DNA of 25,466 nucleotides from JANPPS01 sp031428635 (lineage in GTDB: Bacteria > Pseudomonadota > Alphaproteobacteria > Acetobacterales > Acetobacteraceae). Each line of letters begins with the position of its first letter. Position 1 is the first letter of the stretch. The notes under the pieces were generated by a model. That model searched no databases. It saw nothing but the letters and a program-made list of their open reading frames with translations, and was not told where the DNA came from. Made by a program: the position numbers and the translations under genes. This document shows, piece by piece, positions 1 to 7,235 of the stretch. The stretch is from contig JANPPS010000191.1 in the NCBI GenBank assembly GCA_031428635.1, forward strand, positions 1 to 25,466, written 5' to 3'.

Positions 1-194
1 GCATCGGTCGCCACCGCCAGTCGTTCGCTGCTGAAATCCTGGAACACCGGCAGCGTCTGCACGACGCCGGACATCACGCCGATCTCGCGGTCTGTGATAC
101 CCCCGTCGGCCGCGGCCACCAGCACCATCGTGCAAACGAGCGCCTCCTGAACGTCCAATCCGGTTCGTGCGAGCATTGTTGGTGCCTTCGTCAT
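1..194 (-). CDS. TerB-family protein, N-terminal part (runs off the left edge)
   Basis: The minus-strand frame opens at the ATG at 194-192 and stays open to the window edge, giving about 64 residues. After a short head the sequence reads DVQEALVCTMVLVAAADGGI followed by TDREIGVMSGVVQTLPVF. This is the typical start of the TerB-like helical domain (tellurite-resistance TerB family), with an acidic D-G-x-I/D-x-E segment in the first helices. Such proteins are small, cytoplasmic and often metal-binding; their exact role is unsettled, and the name does not prove tellurite resistance. A second in-frame ATG at 176-174 is a possible alternative start, but an AGGG lies about 10 nt upstream of the first. 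The gene follows the helicase on the same strand after about 60 nt. The C-terminal part is not visible. Confidence 0.7.
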   Translation of the reverse strand, partial: MTKAPTMLARTGLDVQEALVCTMVLVAAADGGITDREIGVMSGVVQTLPVFQDFSSERLAVATD

Positions 195-228
195 ATGGGC
201 GGACCCTAAATGGCAGGCCCGTTCCTGG

Positions 229-252
229 CAAATCCAGGGGCAAATCCAGGGG
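229..252. repeat. Two tandem copies of a 12-bp unit in the TerB/helicase gap
   Basis: The unit CAAATCCAGGGG occurs at 229-240 and again at 241-252, followed by a degenerate partial copy (CAATCAGGG) from 253 that runs into the helicase stop codon at 256-258. It lies in the 61-nt gap between the helicase stop and the TerB-family start. It is probably replication slippage; no function is evident. Confidence 0.8.
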
Positions 253-255
253 CAA

Positions 256-3012
256 TCAGGGTGAGAGGAACGTTCGCGTGGCCGCCACGGCCTCGGCCAA
301 GCCCGTCCGCACAACCTCTACCCCCGGCGGAAAGGCGCTGAGCAACCGGGACGGGGTGCGCCGGTCCAGCAACACAAACACGCCGCGGTCGGTGCTGGAT
401 CGCACCAGGCGCCCGAACGCCTGCCGCAGCCGCAGCCTCGCCTTGCTATCATCGTAGCCGCGCGGGTCGCCGCCCGACAGGTGGATGCGCCGCTCACGAT
501 GCAGGATGTCGGGCCGGGGCCACGGCACGCGGTCGAACACCACCAGACGCAGCGCGCGGCCGGGTACATCGACGCCGTCGCGCATGGCGTCGGTGCCTAG
601 CATGCAGCTATCGGTCTCGGTCCGGAACACGTCGACCAGCGTCGCATTATCCATCGCGTCCACGTGCTGGGACAGCAGCGTGAGGCCCGCCGCCTCCAGC
701 GCCGGTGCCAATTGCGTGTGTACGGCGCGTAGCCGGGCGATGGCCGTGAACAGGCCCAGCGCGCCGCCGCCCGCCGCCAGAAATAGCTCACGATAGGCCC
801 CCGCCAGCGCCCCGACCTCACCGGGGCCCACGTCGGTCACGACGAACGCCCGGGTCTGCGCGGCATAATCGAACGGGCTGGCCACCGAAACGCGCAATGC
901 GGGTGATGGCAGATGCGTGGCACCGACCCGGCCCTCTGCCGTAGCCCACGACACCTCGGCATCCGCCTCCCCTGTGTCACGCAGGGTCGCGGACGTAATC
1001 AGCAAACCATGGGCCGGGCGCGCCAGCAGCGACACGAACGGTATCGTGGGATCGAGCCAGTTGCGATGCAGCCCGGCATTGCGGTCCCCCCCCGCCCGCC
1101 GATCGAGCTGCAGCGTGTGGACGAAATCGGGCCGGGTGCCGGGCTCGGGCGGTGGCAGGCCGGTCGCGGCCAGCATCGCCTGCCACGCCGTCAGCCGGTC
1201 CAGTGCGCGGCGGCGCAGCGAACGGACTGCACCCTCGATCCGGGACCGGGCCGCGGTGTCGAGCGTTTCGCTGTCATCATCGAGCTTGGCCGATAATCCC
1301 GTCACTAGCTGCTGCAGCGGGCGCGATAATTCACCCAGCGCCGCCGCAAAAACGATCGCGGCATCGTGCAGCGCTGGGGTCACGGGATGCAGGTCGCATT
1401 CGTGCTGGCCCTGGCCGGGGTCTTCACTCAGCCGGGCCAGGATCTGGGTACGCAGTAGCGCCAGGAACGCCTCCGCCGGGTTGGCCGGGGCGTCGCCCGC
1501 CGCCATGCGCCCGCCCCATCCGGCGGCCGGCAGCGCGCGGGCGGCCCGCAATGCCTCGTCCAGCGGCTCCTCCAGCGCCTCGTTGCCAGCGACCAAATCC
1601 TCCAACCGCCGGCGTAGGCCGCGCGCGCGGGACCGCCCCTCCTCGGCACCGAGCAGCCAGCTCCGCAGTATCGCCGTCTCGACCCCGGATAGTTCGGCGC
1701 TGAACGCCCCGTCGGCGGCGTCGAACAGGTGGTGGCCCTCATCGAACACGTATCGCGTCGGCACGCTCTCATCGTCGATACCGCCCCACGCCGCCTGCGC
1801 CATGACCAGGGCGTGGTTGGCGACCACCAGCTCCGCCCCCCGCGCCCGGCGAACGGTGTGTTCGACGAAGCACTTCCGGTAGTGGGAGCAGGCACTGAAG
1901 ATGCACTCACCCCGGCGGTCGGCGATGGCGGGTAGTAGGCCGTGGCCGAATAGTTCGGGGAACCAGCCGGGAAGGTCGCCGCCCGCCACGTCGCCATCCG
2001 TGGTCGCCAGCGCCCACCGCGCGATCAGGCCCATGGCGATTGCGGCGTTGGCGCTTGGGTTGTGGATGTTGACCTGCTCCTCGTAGTTCAACAAACACAG
2101 GTAGTTCTCACGCCCCTTACGCACCACGACCCGGCGGCGTCGTTCGGCCGGATCGCGGAATAGCCGCGACAGCTCCCGGTCGATCTGGCGCTGCAGGTGC
2201 TTGGTGTAGGTGCTGATCCATACGGTGCCGCGGTTGCGCTCGGCCCACAGGCTGGCGGGTGCGACGTAGGCCAGCGTTTTGCCGGTGCCGGTCCCGGCCT
2301 CGGCCAGGATCATGTGCGGGTCGCCCGGCGCGTGGCGGGGTTCGAATGCGCCCGTGGCGGCGCTGACATAGTCGGCCTGGCCAGGGCGCTGTTCGGAGTC
2401 CGCACCCAGTATTTGCGCCAGCCGCGCCCGCGCCTCCGCCGGTGATACCGGTAACGCGCTGGCGGGGGCGGGGGGCGCCTCGTCTTCCCAGTCCGGCAGG
2501 CGGCGCCACACTTTCAGCCCGACGTCGCTGGGTTGCGCGGCGGGTTTGCCCAGCGCGGCCAGCACGGCGCGGGCCCACGGCCAGCCCGCCGCACCCATGC
2601 GCGCCGCCACTCCGGCCGCGTCGGTATTCAGCGGTACATCGCGCGCACGGGACAGATGCCGCAACAGCGCCGCCGCAATGTCCGGCAGCAGCGCGGCACT
2701 GTCCTCGGTCGTACGCGGCGGATCGAGGTCGAGCGCTAGCGCCATGCCGCGCGGTGTGGGTGCCACCGACCGCGCCGGCAGGACGAAGGCGAATAGTTCC
2801 AGCAGGTCCAGGCAGGGCATCGTACCCAAACCGAGCCGGCGTAGGGTGGCCGGCGCGTGCACCATCATCGGCGGCGGGCCGTCCTGTACCAACGCGGCGG
2901 CGGCGGTCCGGTCCAGGGTCAGCAACTCGCCATCCAGCGTCAGCACCGCCGCGCGGCCATGGCCGGCCACGATCGCCGGCGCGTCCGGCAACGACAGGGG
3001 TGCGGCGTCCAT
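256..3012 (-). CDS. ATP-dependent DNA helicase, DinG/XPD-like (superfamily 2, Fe-S type)
   Basis: This 918-residue protein is probably a 5'-3' DNA helicase acting in repair or on replication-blocking structures. Walker A is EAGTGTGKT at residues 238-246. The Walker B/DEAH box is DEGH at 424-427. Motif VI is QAFGRLVR at 864-871. Four cysteines between motifs I and II (C306, C370, C375, C381) have the spacing of the [4Fe-4S] cluster of XPD/DinG helicases. The first 200 or so residues include a stretch (LDLLELFAFVLPA, then TPRGMALAL) resembling the end of the DinG exonuclease domain, but I see no DEDD catalytic acids, so this part looks degenerate (inference). The start is the ATG at 3012-3010. 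The gene is divergent from lysK across 101 bp and precedes the TerB-family gene on the same strand. The family is clear; the cellular role is not. Confidence 0.88.
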   Translation of the reverse strand: MDAAPLSLPDAPAIVAGHGRAAVLTLDGELLTLDRTAAAALVQDGPPPMMVHAPATLRRLGLGTMPCLDLLELFAFVLPARSVAPTPRGMALALDLDPPRTTEDSAALLPDIAAALLRHLSRARDVPLNTDAAGVAARMGAAGWPWARAVLAALGKPAAQPSDVGLKVWRRLPDWEDEAPPAPASALPVSPAEARARLAQILGADSEQRPGQADYVSAATGAFEPRHAPGDPHMILAEAGTGTGKTLAYVAPASLWAERNRGTVWISTYTKHLQRQIDRELSRLFRDPAERRRRVVVRKGRENYLCLLNYEEQVNIHNPSANAAIAMGLIARWALATTDGDVAGGDLPGWFPELFGHGLLPAIADRRGECIFSACSHYRKCFVEHTVRRARGAELVVANHALVMAQAAWGGIDDESVPTRYVFDEGHHLFDAADGAFSAELSGVETAILRSWLLGAEEGRSRARGLRRRLEDLVAGNEALEEPLDEALRAARALPAAGWGGRMAAGDAPANPAEAFLALLRTQILARLSEDPGQGQHECDLHPVTPALHDAAIVFAAALGELSRPLQQLVTGLSAKLDDDSETLDTAARSRIEGAVRSLRRRALDRLTAWQAMLAATGLPPPEPGTRPDFVHTLQLDRRAGGDRNAGLHRNWLDPTIPFVSLLARPAHGLLITSATLRDTGEADAEVSWATAEGRVGATHLPSPALRVSVASPFDYAAQTRAFVVTDVGPGEVGALAGAYRELFLAAGGGALGLFTAIARLRAVHTQLAPALEAAGLTLLSQHVDAMDNATLVDVFRTETDSCMLGTDAMRDGVDVPGRALRLVVFDRVPWPRPDILHRERRIHLSGGDPRGYDDSKARLRLRQAFGRLVRSSTDRGVFVLLDRRTPSRLLSAFPPGVEVVRTGLAEAVAATRTFLSP

Positions 3013-3113
3013 AGGCCAATTTATGGCCGGTGTCGCCCCGGCTCAAGGCGTCATGGGCGTAATAGGTGGTTACTGTGATTGACCGTGGCGGGCAGCGTTT
3101 CTAGCGTACAGCC

Positions 3114-4712
3114 ATGTCTGAAACGCTGCGTAACGAAGACCGCCCCATTCCGAAGGCATGGCCATTTGAGGAGGCCGCCCGTGTCGCCGCCCGCGTGGCC
3201 GCAAGCGGTAAGAAATTGGCGTTGTTCGAAACCGGCTACGGCCCCAGCGGACTGCCGCACATCGGCACGTTTGGTGAGGTCGCGCGCACAACCTGGGTCC
3301 GCCACGCCTATACGGTCCTGACCGGCAAGCCCGCCCGGCTGCTGGCGTTCAGCGACGACATGGACGCGCTGCGCAAAGTGCCGGACAACGTGCCCAATCG
3401 GGACATGCTGCGTGAGTTCATCGGTCAGCCCCTGACCCGCGTGCCCGACCCGTTTGGCACCCACCCGAGTTTTGGCGCCCACAACAATGCCCGGCTACAG
3501 GCGTTCTTGGACGGGTTTGGGTTCGAGTATGAGTTTGCGTCCAGCACCGAGTACTACGCGTCCGGCCGTTTCGACGCCGCGTTGTTGCGCGCGGCCGAGC
3601 GTCACGATGCGATCGTGGCCGTTGTGCTGCCGACGTTGGGCGCCGAGCGGCAGGCGACGTACTCGCCGTTTCTGCCCATCCATCCCCGCACCGGCCGCGT
3701 GATGCAGGTCCGCATCGACCGGATCGACCCGGCCGCCAACGTGCTCGAATGGAGGGACCCGGAAACCGACGAACGGTTTCAGACAGGCATCACCGGCGGT
3801 GCCTGCAAGCTGCAATGGAAGGCCGACTGGGCCATGCGGTGGCACGCGCTGGATGTCGATTACGAAATGTCGGGCAAGGATCTGATCGACAGCGTGAAGT
3901 TGTCGAGCCGGGTGTGCCAGGTGCTCGGTAGCCCGCCGCCGGTCGGCTATACTTATGAGCTGTTCCTCGATGAGCACGCGCAGAAGATCAGCAAGAGCAA
4001 GGGCAACGGCCTGAGCGTAGAGGAATGGCTGCGCTATGCCCCGCCCGACAGCCTGGCGCAGTTTATGTACAATTCGCCGCACCGGGCAAAGCGGCTGTTT
4101 TTCGACGTGATCCCTCGCGCGGTCGATGAGTACTTGACCAACGCCGCCAAGCTACCCGCCCAACCGCCCGCGGAGCAGCACGCTAATCCCGCGTGGCATA
4201 TTCAGGGTGGGCGCACCGTGGATGCCTGGAGCCCGGTGCCGTTCGGCATGTTGCTGAACCTCGCCAGCGTTGTGAACGCGTCGCGCCCGGCGATGCTGTG
4301 GGGTTTCCTCGAACGGTACAGCCCGGGTATTACGCCGGATCAGGCGCCGTTCCTTAATGGTCTTGTCACGTACGCCGTGCAGTATTACCGCGACTTCGTG
4401 GCGCCGGCGAAAGTCTTTCGTGCCGCCACTGCGCTGGAGCGTGATGCGATGCTGGACTTGGCAAGCACCCTCACGGCGCTGCCCGCGAACGCCACGGCCG
4501 AGGCTATTCAGGAGGAGGTCTATTCTGTCGGTAAACGCCACCCGTTTCCGGCGCTGAAGGACTGGTTTGCCTGCCTTTACCAAGTCCTGCTCGGTCAGTC
4601 GGAGGGGCCGCGCTTCGGCGGGTTCGTCGCCCTGTACGGTCGGGACGAAACGGTCGCGTTGATCCATGACCGGCTCAGTCCGGCCCTACCTTCTGTATCG
4701 TCCGCCGCCTGA
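3114..4712 (+). CDS. lysK: Lysine--tRNA ligase, class I
   Basis: It charges tRNA-Lys with lysine using ATP. The 532-residue protein is a class I lysyl-tRNA synthetase, the type found in archaea and most alphaproteobacteria, and not the class II LysS of E. coli. The HIGH-type motif is in PSGLPHIGTFGE (HIG at 49-51) and the KMSKS-type loop is KISKSKGN at 291-298. Between them lies the conserved MSGKDLIDSV segment. The length is normal for the family. The ATG at 3114 gives the expected N-terminus (PIPKAWPFEEA follows), although no strong Shine-Dalgarno sequence precedes it. Its TGA overlaps the ATG of the MprF-like gene by one base (TGATG at 4710-4714), so the two are probably translationally coupled. 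MprF enzymes use Lys-tRNA, which makes the pairing meaningful. Confidence 0.95.
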   Translation: MSETLRNEDRPIPKAWPFEEAARVAARVAASGKKLALFETGYGPSGLPHIGTFGEVARTTWVRHAYTVLTGKPARLLAFSDDMDALRKVPDNVPNRDMLREFIGQPLTRVPDPFGTHPSFGAHNNARLQAFLDGFGFEYEFASSTEYYASGRFDAALLRAAERHDAIVAVVLPTLGAERQATYSPFLPIHPRTGRVMQVRIDRIDPAANVLEWRDPETDERFQTGITGGACKLQWKADWAMRWHALDVDYEMSGKDLIDSVKLSSRVCQVLGSPPPVGYTYELFLDEHAQKISKSKGNGLSVEEWLRYAPPDSLAQFMYNSPHRAKRLFFDVIPRAVDEYLTNAAKLPAQPPAEQHANPAWHIQGGRTVDAWSPVPFGMLLNLASVVNASRPAMLWGFLERYSPGITPDQAPFLNGLVTYAVQYYRDFVAPAKVFRAATALERDAMLDLASTLTALPANATAEAIQEEVYSVGKRHPFPALKDWFACLYQVLLGQSEGPRFGGFVALYGRDETVALIHDRLSPALPSVSSAA

Positions 4713-6739
4713 TGCCGCCCGTACTGAAGAAATGCCTCCGTCAGCTACCGGCCGTACTCGGCCTGATGCTGCTGGTAGGCGCCGTGTATGTGGTCTGGAA
4801 GGAGTTCCGTAACCTCAAGATTGCGGATGTCAAAGCGGCATTGGCCGCCATCCCACCGCGGGCGTTGCTGCTAAGCTTTATCTGGACTGTGCTGTCATAC
4901 GGTGTGCTCACGTTCTACGACCGCCTTGGCACGATCTATGCCGGTAAGCCGGTAAGCTACGCCCGGGTCAGCTTCGCGTCGTTCTGCGCCTATGCGCTGT
5001 CGCATAATTTAGGGTTTGCCGCCGTCAGCGGTGCCGCGGTACGCTACCGGCTCTATGCGCATTGGGGGCTGACGCCGCTACAGATTGCGAAGGTCGTGGC
5101 ATTTTGCAGCCTGACATTCGGGCTGGGCGGCATGGTGCTGGGCGGCGCCATCTTGTTCTTGGAGCCGGATGCCATACCGTTCTTCGGCGACCACGTCCCG
5201 CGCTGGGGCATGTACCTGGTTGGCGCGGCGTTGTGGGCGGTGGTCGCAGCCTACGTAAGCCTAGCCAAGTTTGTCGGCACGGTCCGGTTAATGGGCAATA
5301 ACGTTACCCTGCCCGACTACCGTATGGCGGTCGTGCAGGTGGCGCTGGCGACGTTGGACGTGGCAGTCACGGCCGCCATTGTCTACCAACTGCTGCCGGC
5401 CGCGCCGGGCCTGACGTATCTGCGGTTCCTGGGCGTGTACGTCGCATCCTACAGCGCCGGGCTTGCGGCCAATGTGCCGGGCGGCTTGGGCGTGTTCGAT
5501 ACGGCGATGCTGCTGGGGCTGGAACCATATTTGCAACCGCCGCAGATCCTGGGCGCGATCGTCGTGTTCCGACTGTATTACTACATTATCCCCCTATTTC
5601 TGGCCGGTAGCCTATTTGCCGGCAACGAAATTCTGCTGCGGGGTGGTGCCCTGGTTAAATCCAACCCGGCCGGCCCCCGGCGTCAGGCTCTGGCGCGGTG
5701 GAGTGAGCCGGCATTGGCTACCGGCGCCGCCACGGGGGCCGTAGCCTTGTGCGGGGCGCTGCTGCTGGCCCTGGGCGTCATGGACGAACGTCCGGACTTT
5801 TCCTGGATCGATCCGGATTTTGCTGAGTTGGCGGCCAATGCCGGACAGTTCGTGCCGTCGTTGATCGGTGCGGCGCTGATCGTGCTGTCGATCGGACTGG
5901 CGCAGCGGGTGACGCTGGCTTGGGGCAGTACGATCGTGCTGCTGCTGGTGGCGGCCGGGTACACGGCGGCGCAGCGGACGGAGCTGTGGATCCCCGCCGT
6001 GCTGGTGCTCGCGACGCTATTGGTGGCGCCGTTCCGCGACGCCTATTACCGCCACGCCCGGCTGCTCGCTGGACCGTTACGCGCCAGCACGGCCGTGCCG
6101 CTGATGGCGTTGATCATCTGCGTCCTGGCTCTGGCCGGGTTCGAGCCGAGGATGCGGAGCCTGCAGGATAATAATTGGCTGGAGGTCGTGCTGTCGCCGG
6201 ACGTGCCGAACGGATTGCGGCTGGCGGTGGCGCTGGCGGTTGGGCTTGCGTTGATCGCGCTGTGGCGGCTGATCCGGCCGGGCCGGGTCAGTTGGACGGC
6301 CTGGGGCTGTGAGGGGCGGCTACTTTACGCGGCTCTGGGCGCCGTGCCCCCCGTGCATGCGGACGGGATCGTGATGGGAGAGATGGCGCGCGCCGGAATT
6401 CCGTTTCGGCGGGTCGGTCGCGTCATGCTAGGCCTGGGTGACCCGGCCGGTGCGGCGTCCGACGCCGCGTCCGCCATTTGGAATTTAAGGGATTTGGCGG
6501 CGCAGGAGGGACTGGACGCCGCCGTCTGGCGCGCCGGCCCCGGATTGCTGCAGGTGTACGCGGATTTGGGGCTGGCAGCACTACCACTCGGTGCCGACGG
6601 CCTGCCGTTACCGGAGACGCCGGGTGACACCCCTGTCGCGCAACAATACCTGTGCTGCGTCGCGGAGCGGGACCTCAATCAACTACTGCCCCTGCTGCCG
6701 GGGCTGGCCGGCGGTGCGCTGGCGGATGCGGCGGATTAG
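4712..6739 (+). CDS. MprF-like membrane protein: flippase domain plus a shortened aminoacyl-PG synthase domain
   Basis: This 675-residue integral membrane protein begins at the ATG overlapping the lysK stop. Residues 1 to about 310 form the UPF0104/YbhN-type multi-helix domain that in MprF moves aminoacylated phosphatidylglycerol across the membrane. More transmembrane helices follow to about residue 520, ending in the MprF-like junction LIRPGR. Only about 150 residues remain, including CEGRLLYAALG, LGLGDPAGA and LLQVYADLGLAALPLGADG, which resemble the first of the two GNAT-like halves of the synthase domain. The second half, needed for catalysis in characterised MprF, is missing; full-length homologues are about 850-880 residues. 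The downstream DNA is occupied by the convergent maoC gene, so the remainder does not continue nearby. A lipid flippase without synthase activity is the likely reading (inference). Confidence 0.8.
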   Translation: MPPVLKKCLRQLPAVLGLMLLVGAVYVVWKEFRNLKIADVKAALAAIPPRALLLSFIWTVLSYGVLTFYDRLGTIYAGKPVSYARVSFASFCAYALSHNLGFAAVSGAAVRYRLYAHWGLTPLQIAKVVAFCSLTFGLGGMVLGGAILFLEPDAIPFFGDHVPRWGMYLVGAALWAVVAAYVSLAKFVGTVRLMGNNVTLPDYRMAVVQVALATLDVAVTAAIVYQLLPAAPGLTYLRFLGVYVASYSAGLAANVPGGLGVFDTAMLLGLEPYLQPPQILGAIVVFRLYYYIIPLFLAGSLFAGNEILLRGGALVKSNPAGPRRQALARWSEPALATGAATGAVALCGALLLALGVMDERPDFSWIDPDFAELAANAGQFVPSLIGAALIVLSIGLAQRVTLAWGSTIVLLLVAAGYTAAQRTELWIPAVLVLATLLVAPFRDAYYRHARLLAGPLRASTAVPLMALIICVLALAGFEPRMRSLQDNNWLEVVLSPDVPNGLRLAVALAVGLALIALWRLIRPGRVSWTAWGCEGRLLYAALGAVPPVHADGIVMGEMARAGIPFRRVGRVMLGLGDPAGAASDAASAIWNLRDLAAQEGLDAAVWRAGPGLLQVYADLGLAALPLGADGLPLPETPGDTPVAQQYLCCVAERDLNQLLPLLPGLAGGALADAAD

Positions 6740-7179
6740 GCTGGCCGGCGTGGTACCAGGATGAACGCCGTCATTTCCTGCACCGGCTCGTCCCGCTGAT
6801 TGAGGGTCGTGGTCCGCACCTGCAACACACCGCGATCGGGGCGGGAGCGGGAGGGGCGGGCGCTCAGCACATCCAGCCGGACATGCAGGCTGTCACCCGG
6901 TCGAACCGGGCGTGGCCACACCAGGCCGTCCAGCTGCGCGCCCAGCGCACCGCCGGGGAAGCGGCCCATGAATGTGTCGGTCTGCAACCGCATCGTCATC
7001 GCGGCCGTGTGCCACCCGCTGGCGACCAACTCACCAAAGATGCTATGCCGCGCGCCTTCCGGGTCGATGTGCTGCACCTGGGGATCGTATTGGATGGCAA
7101 AGGCGATGATCTCGTCCTGTGTCACCGGGATAGCGTGGGAGACAAAGGTTTGGCCAATCGCGACGTCCTCGAAGTACAT
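6736..7179 (-). CDS. MaoC-family (R)-specific enoyl-acyl dehydratase
   Basis: This 147-residue hot-dog-fold protein of the MaoC type hydrates or dehydrates acyl thioesters, probably acyl-CoA. The fingerprint is YFEDVAIGQTF at the N-terminus, then the catalytic Asp-x4-His signature in YDPQVQHID, the helix end GELVASGWHTAAM, and the strand following WPRPVRPGD. I chose the ATG at 7179-7177 because GAGGG lies just upstream and the product then begins MYFEDV, as is usual. An upstream ATG at 7230 would add 17 residues with no family similarity. The gene is convergent with the MprF-like gene; their stop codons overlap (TTAG at 6736-6739). It is divergent from glgX with about 56 bp between starts. 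The physiological substrate cannot be told from sequence. Confidence 0.88.
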   Translation of the reverse strand: MYFEDVAIGQTFVSHAIPVTQDEIIAFAIQYDPQVQHIDPEGARHSIFGELVASGWHTAAMTMRLQTDTFMGRFPGGALGAQLDGLVWPRPVRPGDSLHVRLDVLSARPSRSRPDRGVLQVRTTTLNQRDEPVQEMTAFILVPRRPA

Positions 7180-7235
7180 GCCTACCCTCGCTTTGCGCGC
7201 CACAATCGGCCAGGCCCCAACCTCCGGCAAGCGGC

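Noticed and set aside
917..1882. Long plus-strand open frame opposite the helicase
   Set aside because: Its product is Ser/Arg/Ala-rich low-complexity sequence typical of antisense frames in GC-rich genes. The opposite strand carries all the helicase motifs.
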